Assembly: GCF_002872335.1 (NCBI RefSeq)
Contig: NZ_NJAG01000005.1
Coordinates: forward strand, 186,001 to 250,000
DNA from: Siphonobacter sp. BAB-5405
Lineage (GTDB): Bacteria; Bacteroidota; Bacteroidia; Cytophagales; Spirosomataceae
DNA length: 64,000 nt
Reading direction: 5' to 3'
Notes under the pieces: model-generated
Database searches by the model: none
Seen by the model: only the letters and a program-made list of their open reading frames with translations
Told to the model about the DNA's origin: nothing
Position numbers and translations under genes: made by a program
Part shown: in pieces, positions 17,795-25,222 of the stretch
How the letters are laid out: every line of letters starts with the position of its first letter
Numbering within the stretch: position 1 is the first letter of the stretch

Positions 17795-18511
17795 ATGAAA
17801 ACGCTTCAGGCTTCGATCCTCGTCATTCACGTTATCTGTGGTTTCACTGCTTTACTCAGTGGATTGGTACCTATGATTGCCCGCAAAGGGGGTCGCTTAC
17901 ATAACTTCTGGGGACTGGTATATTACTGGGCCATGTTTGGCGTATTCATTACGACGGTGGGCCTGTTTGTACTGGATCCGCTTTCGCTGAAAATGCAGTT
18001 CTTTCTACCCGTAGCCGTCGGTAGCTTTTACCAGACCTTTACCGGAAAACGAATTTTATTACGCAAAAAATCAGAGACACCACCTGCCCGACTGGACTGG
18101 GCCGCGATGTACGGCGTGAGCTTCTTCGGGCTGGTAACACTTGCCTGGAGTATCCAGCGATTTATGGTACAACAACCTTACCAAGGCATTCTGTTTCTAT
18201 TCCTGACCGCTCTTTGCCTGGCCAATGGCTGGAACGATTACAAGGTATTTAGTGGACGGGTACAACCCCAACGCATGCACTGGTTTTTTACGCACCTGGG
18301 TCGAATGCTGGCTTCGTATGCCGCTACGCTAACCGCCTTTCTGGTCAATGTAGGTCCCCGTTTCTTACCCGCTGATATGCCTTCTTTCGTCAATCTCTTG
18401 CTATGGGTTGGTCCGGGTGTAACCGTTGGCTTCTTCATTAGCCGACTCACGAAACAGTACCGCAAAAAGATGGGCTTGACGGCTCCCTCCGCCTCCGCTA
18501 CACCTGCCTAA
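17795..18511 (+). CDS. DUF2306-like multi-pass membrane protein
   Basis: The 238-residue protein has about seven to eight hydrophobic helices. The N-terminal part (IHVICGFTALLSG, then GGRLHNFWGLVYYW) has the paired histidines and glycines seen in DUF2306/YozB-like membrane proteins; such histidines may bind haem, but this is not shown. The ATG at 17795 is chosen because the promoter box overlaps the alternative TTG at 17765. It follows the LytTR gene by 140 bp, with repeats suggestive of control by that regulator. Function unknown. Confidence 0.7.
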   Translation: MKTLQASILVIHVICGFTALLSGLVPMIARKGGRLHNFWGLVYYWAMFGVFITTVGLFVLDPLSLKMQFFLPVAVGSFYQTFTGKRILLRKKSETPPARLDWAAMYGVSFFGLVTLAWSIQRFMVQQPYQGILFLFLTALCLANGWNDYKVFSGRVQPQRMHWFFTHLGRMLASYAATLTAFLVNVGPRFLPADMPSFVNLLLWVGPGVTVGFFISRLTKQYRKKMGLTAPSASATPA

Positions 18512-18588
18512 TCGTTTACTGATACGGTTTCAAACTCCGGGCATAACTTTTATGGAAAAACTATCATTTCCATTAGCCCCGAGTTTCC

Positions 18589-19767
18589 ATGTCTATGCCT
18601 TCCATTCTTCCCTCCCTGCTGGATAATGACTTCTACAAGTTCACTATGCAGCAGGGAGTTATTCGGCTCTTTCCATCAGCCCGAGCCCGTTATCAATTCA
18701 TTAATCGGGGAAAACACGCGTTTCCGCCCGGCTTTGCCAAAGCCTTACGTGAAGCCGTTGATGCCATGGCTTCTCTGCAACTGACCCGCGAAGAGAAACA
18801 CTTCTTACGAGTTACCTGCCCCTATCTTGATCCCGTCTATCTGGATTTTCTGGCGGGATACCGATATAATCCTGAAGAAGTACACATTACCCAAACCGGC
18901 GAAGCACTGGAAGTACGCGTTGAAGGCCTGTGGTACCGTACCATTTTGTGGGAAGTACCACTCATGTCGCTAATCTGTGAGCTGTATTATCAACTGAATC
19001 ATCTGGAACGAATTAGTGATGCGGAAGTAATAGAAAATACCCGCCAGAAGATTGAAAATTACCGCGACCTGAACGTTACGGTGGCTGAATTCGGTACCCG
19101 TCGTCGCCATTCGTACGGAGTACATCGCTTGGTCTTACAGGCTTTACAACAGTACGGGGCGGGTTCATTTGTCGGAACCAGCAACGTGCACATGGCCATG
19201 CTGTATCAGACCAAACCCATTGGTACGCACGCCCACGAATGGTTTATGTTCCACGCAGCCCGGTACGGTTTTAAGATGTCGAATGCTTTAGGACTGGAAC
19301 ACTGGGTACAGGTCTATCGCGGGGATTTGGGCATTGCCCTATCGGATACGTACACAACGGACGTCTTTTTCCAGCAGTTTGACAAGATGTTTTCCAAGCT
19401 TTTCGATGGGGTCCGGCACGACAGTGGCGATCCGCTCGAATTCGCCGATAAAGTCATCCAGCATTACCAAGGCATGGGGATCAATCCGCTGTCGAAAACC
19501 ATCACTTTCTCCGATTCGCTCAATTATGAAAAAGTCGCACGCATTGCCGAACACTGTCGGGGTCGCATCGGCATGTCGTTCGGCATCGGTACCAGTCTGA
19601 CCAATGACGTCGGCCCTAAAGCCATGAACATTGTGATTAAAATGACGGAAGCCCAGCCGGGTGAAGGGGAATGGACCGAGGTCGTCAAGCTATCCGACGA
19701 AAAAGGCAAATACACGGGCAGCGAACGGATGATTCATCTGGCCAAGGAAATCCTCCACATCGAATGA
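18589..19767 (+). CDS. pncB: nicotinate phosphoribosyltransferase
   Basis: This 392-residue cytoplasmic enzyme converts nicotinate, PRPP and ATP to nicotinate mononucleotide in NAD salvage. The N-terminus (LLDNDFYKFTMQQGV) is diagnostic, and EFGTRRRHS, FVGTSNV, GTHAHEW and VRHDSGDP are all present, as in the PncB branch of the family. The length is close to that of the enterobacterial enzyme. The de novo NAD gene nadB is at 35066, so both routes to NAD are represented. It appears monocistronic; the FRG gene starts 41 bp later. Confidence 0.96.
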   Translation: MSMPSILPSLLDNDFYKFTMQQGVIRLFPSARARYQFINRGKHAFPPGFAKALREAVDAMASLQLTREEKHFLRVTCPYLDPVYLDFLAGYRYNPEEVHITQTGEALEVRVEGLWYRTILWEVPLMSLICELYYQLNHLERISDAEVIENTRQKIENYRDLNVTVAEFGTRRRHSYGVHRLVLQALQQYGAGSFVGTSNVHMAMLYQTKPIGTHAHEWFMFHAARYGFKMSNALGLEHWVQVYRGDLGIALSDTYTTDVFFQQFDKMFSKLFDGVRHDSGDPLEFADKVIQHYQGMGINPLSKTITFSDSLNYEKVARIAEHCRGRIGMSFGIGTSLTNDVGPKAMNIVIKMTEAQPGEGEWTEVVKLSDEKGKYTGSERMIHLAKEILHIE

Positions 19768-19808
19768 GAAGTACGTAGTGAATATCAAGATTTTCCACCG
19801 ATCCAGCC

Positions 19809-20525
19809 ATGAAAGAAATTGAATTAAGTACGATTGAAGCCTACCTCACTCTCATCAAGCAGAGTAAAGAAGAACACAGCCAGCAGGGTTACTCGATTGA
19901 TTTTCTGTTTCGCGGACAAACGTTCGATCATCCCCTGCTTCCCAAGATTTGCCGCCTGAAAGCCAAAGGCGACATTTTGCAGGTGGAACAAACGCTTTTA
20001 CAGGAGTTCAAGCGAACGAATCCACTGCTGATTGAGCCGCATCGTCCCATGGACGACTGGGATTACCTCACGCTCGGCCAACACTTTACCTTACCCACGC
20101 GTTTGCTCGACTGGTCGAACAATGCCCTGACGGCCCTGTGGTTCGCTACGGGTGAATCGCTGGTAGCCTCGCCGTATAGTGTAGTCTGGATTTTAATGGC
20201 TCAGGAAGAGGATTTTGCGGCCAATCTGGAAACGATGCATCCTTTCGATGTGCCACAAACCAAGCTGGTACGACCCCGGATTATCAAGCAACGGATCAAT
20301 AACCAGTCGGGTGTATTTAGCGTCGCGTCGTCTCAGGAACTACTGACCAAGCAGTACATGAACGAAATCGACTCGTATACGGAAAAGTTGATCAAGGTAA
20401 AAATTCCGTCCACCTGCTTGAAGCAAATTCGTACCGATCTGGATACACTAGGCGTCAATGCGTTCTCGATTTTCCCGGAACTGGAAGGGCTCTGTACCTA
20501 TCTCCAATGGCGTTACTTTGAATAA
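19809..20525 (+). CDS. FRG-domain protein
   Basis: The 238-residue soluble protein carries an FRG domain, named for the conserved Phe-Arg-Gly seen here as F34-R35-G36 in DFLFRGQ. The second conserved block, LGQHFTLPTRLLDWSNNALTALWFA (broken by no gaps), is at about residues 93-118. FRG proteins are common in bacteria, often near mobile or defence genes, but their biochemical role is not established. Here the neighbours are housekeeping genes and no toxin or nuclease partner is seen. It may be co-transcribed with pncB and ends at a strong palindromic terminator. Confidence 0.85.
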   Translation: MKEIELSTIEAYLTLIKQSKEEHSQQGYSIDFLFRGQTFDHPLLPKICRLKAKGDILQVEQTLLQEFKRTNPLLIEPHRPMDDWDYLTLGQHFTLPTRLLDWSNNALTALWFATGESLVASPYSVVWILMAQEEDFAANLETMHPFDVPQTKLVRPRIIKQRINNQSGVFSVASSQELLTKQYMNEIDSYTEKLIKVKIPSTCLKQIRTDLDTLGVNAFSIFPELEGLCTYLQWRYFE

Positions 20526-20527
20526 TG

Positions 20528-20562
20528 AAAAAGGCGGAGAACGAGTCGTTCTCCGCCTTTTT
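20528..20562. terminator. bidirectional terminator, 17-bp palindrome
   Basis: A perfect 17-bp inverted repeat around one central base (20545), starting AAAAAGGCGGAG and ending TTTTT, sits between the convergent FRG and TPR genes. Confidence 0.9.
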
Positions 20563-20581
20563 CATTTCATTCTATCGTTAC

Positions 20582-21349
20582 TTATTCTTTTCCGGAATTA
20601 AATACGCCTTTGGGATCGGCCTGTTTAACCGAAAGCTGTTCAATGAAATTGAAGTCGAGGACTTGTACATCCAGTTGCCGGCATTGATGCAGGTGTTCCC
20701 AGGCTTTATCGAAATTGTTTCGCTGGTACTCGGCCAGGGCCAGTTTCAGGTACGTCGTGGCGTTGGTCGTATCCAGTTGTACGGAACGATTGAGTAAGGC
20801 AAACGCTTCGTCCAGGTCATGAGCCTGACCGGATTGCTGGTGTTGCTGAATGTACAGCGTCGCCAGATCGTCGAGTAACATCGAATTGGCAGAATCGCAG
20901 GCGACTCCTTTGCTCAACATACGGATGGCCTCGGTTCCTTGTCCTTTCTGATGGCAAACGACGCCTAAACCCCAGTACGCATCGCTGTTTTTCGTGTTCA
21001 GCAACTGGGCCAGGTTGAAGCGATAGCAAGCGGTATCCAGCTCACCTTCGGCGATGTACTCCCAACCACGCTCGGCAAAAAACCGGCTGGCTTCGGCCCG
21101 ATTACCGAAATTCTCGTCACAGGCCTTTAAAAAGGCTTCGTCTTGTTTGATTTGCTGGGCGGATTTCTTTTTTTCACCCCACAGCGGAATACAGTGCAGG
21201 GATGTTTTGTCACTGTCTTTAGCTACCGTCGAACGGGCTTCAGAATTTGATTTGGTTAGGGGGTGGGACTGACTGACAAACTGAGAGGTCTGTCCGAAAA
21301 CGTTCGGAAACACCCCCAGAATGGTCCACACTACTAAAAGGGCTCTCAT
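20582..21349 (-). CDS. exported tetratricopeptide-repeat protein
   Basis: The start is placed at the ATG at 21349 (MRALLVVWTILGVFPNVFG, signal peptide); a TTG at 21367 would add six residues. The 255-residue product has a low-complexity Ser/Thr stretch after the signal, then about four TPR units (residues 90-235; AYWGLGVVCHQKG and TYLKLALAEYQRNNFDKAW are good examples). TPR domains mediate protein contacts, so this is probably a periplasmic scaffold. No partner is evident. The 249 bp upstream hold no other gene. Confidence 0.82.
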   Translation of the reverse strand: MRALLVVWTILGVFPNVFGQTSQFVSQSHPLTKSNSEARSTVAKDSDKTSLHCIPLWGEKKKSAQQIKQDEAFLKACDENFGNRAEASRFFAERGWEYIAEGELDTACYRFNLAQLLNTKNSDAYWGLGVVCHQKGQGTEAIRMLSKGVACDSANSMLLDDLATLYIQQHQQSGQAHDLDEAFALLNRSVQLDTTNATTYLKLALAEYQRNNFDKAWEHLHQCRQLDVQVLDFNFIEQLSVKQADPKGVFNSGKE

Positions 21350-21598
21350 CGAATTCACTCTCTCCAATTGGTTTCAGCTTTTTAAACGCTTCTCTTCAGG
21401 AATAAGTGTCTGTCGAGGTAGTTTTAACGTAATTTTCTGGAAGTTAACCGTATCAAAAGCGACATTCGTCGCTGCTACCCTGGCTTTTCCTCTATACCTC
21501 CGTCGCAACGAAAGTACTAGAATCCCTAAGTTTAGCCAAACGATTAGTCGATTCTTAACTCAAATCATCCCCATCATCAGCTCCGTTTAGGAGCCTTC

Positions 21599-22849
21599 CT
21601 ACGAAACGTACGCCTTGGGTACTCGCCGAAAGAAAAACAGGGAGAGAAAGGCCGTTAGTCCGAAAACGCCAGCCGTCAGGTACAAGGGTTGCTGGTACGA
21701 GCCGGAGGTTTCAAAGAGCCAGCCCATCACTAGTGGTCCCAGCAATGAACCGCAGTTTTCGAATAAGCTGATGGTACCGTTGATCTTGCCGGCTGCTTTC
21801 AAGCCAAAGGACCGAACAATCAATACATTGTACAACGTGAAAACGCCGCCCCAGCTTAAGGCCGCCAATCCTACGGAAGGAATAATTAGACTCGGCGTCA
21901 GCGAAGCCAGGCCTACCGCTCCGACCATGAGTCCCAACAGACAGCCGGTAAATAGAGGATATACCGAAACCAGATCTGAAATCCAGGAAATTAGAAATTT
22001 ACCCACCAGAGCCAGCGTGAAATATAGCGATAACGTCCAGGCCGCCTGCCCAGAATCGAAGCCTACACTTCGTAATTGCAGAAAGAGATTGGAAACCAGT
22101 CCCACTATTCCCAGAAACGACAGAAATCCGCAGAGAGCAATCAGCCAGAACAAGGGCGTACGCAGAGCTTCAGCATAACTTTTCCCCGTCTTTACCAGCG
22201 ATTTTTCCGTATTCCTTTGCCCATACGGTTGCATTCCAGCGGCTTCGGGTGTGCTATACACGACGACAGCCGTATAGACCAAGAGCACTAAAGGCACAAA
22301 CGTCAGCCAGTGAAAGGCTTCTCGCCAGCCGTGGGTATGGATCAGGCTGGTCAGTATAGGGGGAAAGAGAGCACTCCCCAGACTCGTACCCGCCAGCGTA
22401 AGCCCTAGAGCCAATCCCCGTTTTTCCTGAAACCAGGATGAAACCAGAATCACGACAGCCACTGACCCCGCTGAAACGTACGCCAGTCCAAGCAGCACGT
22501 GCAGCACGTACAAATCCGTCAGATTTCGGGCGAATCCGTAGCCACCCAGAGCCAGGGCCATTAGGGTTAAACCCGCCAGCAATAATTTTTTGACTCCAAC
22601 CCGATCAATCAGCCAGCCTGAAAGTAAAATGAACAGGGCCGAGACAGCATACGTAACCGTTTCCCGGGATTTCAGTACGCTCCGACTCAGGTGAAATTCC
22701 TGCTGGATGACTTCATCAAAGACCGACAGCGAAGAAGTGGTAAGTCCGTTAATGGTAATCAGAATCAACAACCCGGAAACCGCGATCAACCAGGGATACT
22801 GTCGATGAGAGGAGGCCGAAGTATCGGTTAAAGTAGATGTTTGATTCAT
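21599..22849 (-). CDS. major facilitator superfamily transporter, OFA/monocarboxylate type
   Basis: The start is the ATG at 22849 (MNQTSTL), giving 416 residues with 12 predicted membrane helices. The LSGWLIDRVGVKK loop between helices 2 and 3 is the MFS signature. The overall pattern (short first half, QEFHLSRS loop, no large central loop) resembles oxalate:formate antiporter and monocarboxylate carriers. Substrate cannot be assigned. It stands alone on the minus strand, divergent from the molybdopterin-fold gene. Confidence 0.87.
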   Translation of the reverse strand: MNQTSTLTDTSASSHRQYPWLIAVSGLLILITINGLTTSSLSVFDEVIQQEFHLSRSVLKSRETVTYAVSALFILLSGWLIDRVGVKKLLLAGLTLMALALGGYGFARNLTDLYVLHVLLGLAYVSAGSVAVVILVSSWFQEKRGLALGLTLAGTSLGSALFPPILTSLIHTHGWREAFHWLTFVPLVLLVYTAVVVYSTPEAAGMQPYGQRNTEKSLVKTGKSYAEALRTPLFWLIALCGFLSFLGIVGLVSNLFLQLRSVGFDSGQAAWTLSLYFTLALVGKFLISWISDLVSVYPLFTGCLLGLMVGAVGLASLTPSLIIPSVGLAALSWGGVFTLYNVLIVRSFGLKAAGKINGTISLFENCGSLLGPLVMGWLFETSGSYQQPLYLTAGVFGLTAFLSLFFFRRVPKAYVS

Positions 22850-22954
22850 ACATTCGGGAAGCAAAGACGCTTTTTTACTCGTGTCTAGTAAACAGCGGAA
22901 AAGATAGATGGTTCCCAGTAGTCTAGTCCTAGCCTAGAGTTTTAAACAATTCAT

Positions 22955-22962
22955 TAAATTTG
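22955..22962 (+). promoter_or_regulatory. candidate -7 box of the molybdopterin-fold gene
   Basis: TAAATTTG fits TAnnTTTG and would start transcription near 22969, 50 nt before the ATG. The -33 region is poor. Confidence 0.35.
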
Positions 22963-23019
22963 GTCGTTATATTCAAATAAACATAACGATAACTTTAGAC
23001 CTATTTTCGTTCCTGCCGC

Positions 23020-23499
23020 ATGAAAAAGTTACTGCTTCTGTCAGGTTGCCTCTTTGGGGCCTGGAACGTGTCGGCTCAAGTAATTTTAAAGGTTACGGGT
23101 GAAGTCACTACTCCGCTTCAACTACAGGCTTCCGATCTGAAAGCTCTGCCGCATACGGAAGTAAAAGCCGTAGACAAAGACCAGAAAGAACACCACTACT
23201 CGGGCATACCGCTGATTGAGCTACTCAAAAAAGCCGGGGTAACCATAGGCGGGCAACTTCGGGGGGAAAATCTGGTCAAATACGCTCTGGTACGGGCTAC
23301 TGATGGATACGAGGTCTTGTTTGCCTTACCAGAACTGGATCCGGAATTTAGTACACGAACCATCGTGCTTGCCGATGCCGTAGACGGTACCGCCTTACCG
23401 ACCGGCGTAGGTCCGTACCGAATCGTAGTCCCCGGCGAAAAGAAACCCGCCCGTTGGATTCGGGAAGTACGGGAAATTGAAATCCGCTTTGCCAAATGA
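23020..23499 (+). CDS. exported protein with oxidoreductase molybdopterin-binding fold
   Basis: The 159-residue product has a signal peptide (MKKLLLLSGCLFGAWNVSAQ) and a single compact domain related to the sulfite-oxidase/YedY molybdopterin fold; the GVGPYRIVVPGEKKPARWIREV stretch near the C-terminus is characteristic. The mature part has no cysteine, so the usual molybdenum-ligating Cys is missing and catalysis in the sulfite-oxidase manner is unlikely. It may be a cofactor-free or binding relative. A cytochrome c peroxidase follows 94 bp later on the same strand, perhaps in one transcript. Confidence 0.8.
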   Translation: MKKLLLLSGCLFGAWNVSAQVILKVTGEVTTPLQLQASDLKALPHTEVKAVDKDQKEHHYSGIPLIELLKKAGVTIGGQLRGENLVKYALVRATDGYEVLFALPELDPEFSTRTIVLADAVDGTALPTGVGPYRIVVPGEKKPARWIREVREIEIRFAK

Positions 23500-23593
23500 T
23501 TCTTCTTTGCGAGAGAATGTTTATTTTCACTTTCCATTTGCCGGAAAGGCCGCAACCGGACAGGTAGACTCGTTTTTCTTCTCGTCGATACGT

Positions 23594-24634
23594 ATGCTTC
23601 GTTGGTTGATCCTGCTGAGTAGTGCGGTGGTGCTGGCCTTTACCCTCCGCAACGATACTCCCTATACGCTTCCCATTCCGGCTTCTTTTGGGCATCGGTA
23701 CACGATTCCGGCGGATAACCCGATGACATTAGAAGGTGTGGCTCTGGGGCGTTTTCTGTTTTACGACTCCCTGCTTTCCAAGAACAATACCATCTCCTGT
23801 AGCAGTTGCCATCAGCAAAATCGGGCATTTACCGATGGTTTTGCGTTGAGTATCGGCGTGAATGGACGTACCACGGCCCGCAATTCCATGTCGCTGGCGA
23901 ACCTGCTTTGGGTACGCCATTTCTTCTGGGATGGTCACTCCCCCACGCTGGAAGATCAGGCACTCATTCCCATGGCTCATCCGGATGAACTGGGACTGGC
24001 TCCCGAGAAAGCGGCTCGTAAACTGCAACAAACGGCTTTTTATCCCCCAAAATTCAAACGGGCGTTTGGTACGGACTCCATTACGCCCCTGCTGATGGCC
24101 AAAGCTCTGGCTCAGTTTGAACGGACGCTGATTTCCGCCCAGGCTCCGTATGATCAGTACCTGAGACATCAGTACACGCTAACCGCCGCCGAGAAGCGAG
24201 GACTGGATCTGTTCATGCGAACCTCCGATCCTACCAAAGGTATACGCGGAGCGAATTGCACCCATTGTCACGGCGGAGCCCAGTTTTTCCAGAACGTCTT
24301 TCATAATAATGGCCTCGATGCCTCACCGCTCGATCCCGGTCGGCAGGAAGTAACGGGTTTTGACGCCGATTTTGCCCGCTTTCGGGTACCGACGCTTCGG
24401 AATATTGCCGTGACGGGTCCGTACATGCACGACGGTCGCTTCCGGACGCTGGATGAAGTCATCGATCATTACAGTGAGCATGTGGCCTCCAGCCGGACGC
24501 TCAGTACGGACCTGAAAGGCCCCATGCATCTGACCTCTTCCGAAAAGAAAGATTTAATCGCCTTCCTACATACGCTTACGGACACGGAATTTCTACAGAA
24601 TCCCGCCTTTAGCAATCCGTTTTTGACGCAATAG
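23594..24634 (+). CDS. di-haem cytochrome c peroxidase (CcpA/MauG family)
   Basis: The start is the ATG at 23594 (MLRWLILLSSAVVLAF, export signal); the longer frame from 23477 overlaps the previous gene. The 346-residue periplasmic enzyme reduces hydrogen peroxide with electrons from cytochrome c. Two haem-c sites are present: CSSCH at 69-73 (the low-potential, peroxidatic haem in the family) and CTHCH at 222-226. VPTLRNIAVTGPYMHDGRF near the C-terminus is a family hallmark and includes the probable distal Met ligand. MauG-like relatives share this architecture, so the substrate is not certain. Confidence 0.9.
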   Translation: MLRWLILLSSAVVLAFTLRNDTPYTLPIPASFGHRYTIPADNPMTLEGVALGRFLFYDSLLSKNNTISCSSCHQQNRAFTDGFALSIGVNGRTTARNSMSLANLLWVRHFFWDGHSPTLEDQALIPMAHPDELGLAPEKAARKLQQTAFYPPKFKRAFGTDSITPLLMAKALAQFERTLISAQAPYDQYLRHQYTLTAAEKRGLDLFMRTSDPTKGIRGANCTHCHGGAQFFQNVFHNNGLDASPLDPGRQEVTGFDADFARFRVPTLRNIAVTGPYMHDGRFRTLDEVIDHYSEHVASSRTLSTDLKGPMHLTSSEKKDLIAFLHTLTDTEFLQNPAFSNPFLTQ

Positions 24635-24638
24635 TTCG

Positions 24639-25001
24639 CTATTCGTCCATTTCTTCGGGCCTGGTTAATGAACTGGCGAGCAGACTAATGACGCCCATCG
24701 CCAGAAAAGTATTACGGGCTTTTTTGTGTTTGGCAAAACCAAAGAGCCAGGGTGCCGCCAGTGCCAAAAGTCCCGCCGAAAAGTCAATAGCTAAGTGCTT
24801 TTTGAAGGGTAACAGTCGCAGTACGCCCCATTCGGCTTTAGTTCCCAAGCTATAAACCAGAGCTCCACTACTCAAGAGACCACACAAGGTGACGGCGGCT
24901 TTTTCCTTTTCAAAATCGGCCAGCTTAGGAGCCAGGGCCACAAGCGGCACATACGCATAATCAGCCAGGCCGTGCATGGGCCGTGAAATAGGCTTTTCCA
25001 T
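24639..25001 (-). CDS. small SPW-like membrane protein
   Basis: The 120-residue protein has about four hydrophobic helices. MHGLADYAYV near the N-terminus and LALAAPWLFGF in the third helix resemble the SPW/vitamin K-epoxide-like small membrane proteins common in Bacteroidota. Function is unknown. Its stop is 4 bp from the end of the cytochrome c peroxidase gene, so the two are convergent with no room for a separate terminator. Confidence 0.6.
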   Translation of the reverse strand: MEKPISRPMHGLADYAYVPLVALAPKLADFEKEKAAVTLCGLLSSGALVYSLGTKAEWGVLRLLPFKKHLAIDFSAGLLALAAPWLFGFAKHKKARNTFLAMGVISLLASSLTRPEEMDE

Positions 25002-25166
25002 AATCGGGTGTTTTTAGGGTTGGGTTACAGAGGTGTAGAAAAAGCTGTACCTGTGGTTATTGGCGTACTTTATCGATTGGTAGTTCTGAATAGATAGATG
25101 CAGTCTTTCGTCCCGCTGAGATGGCTGATCTTTTAGTCCGTATCACGATAAGTCACCTACTACAAC

Positions 25167-25198
25167 AAACCCCATACGCAGGTCTGCGTACGGGGTTT
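25167..25198 (-). terminator. terminator of the S9 peptidase gene
   Basis: AAACCCC(A)TACGCA at 25167-25179 pairs with TGCGTACGGGGTTT ending at 25198, with one mismatch. It lies just beyond the minus-strand peptidase stop. Confidence 0.7.
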
Positions 25199-25222
25199 GA
25201 TAAAATAACCTTAAAGTAAATC

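Noticed and set aside
21321-21590. Open frame of 89 codons in the gap between TPR and MFS genes
   Set aside because: It overlaps the 5' end of the TPR gene, has no promoter and no recognisable domain.
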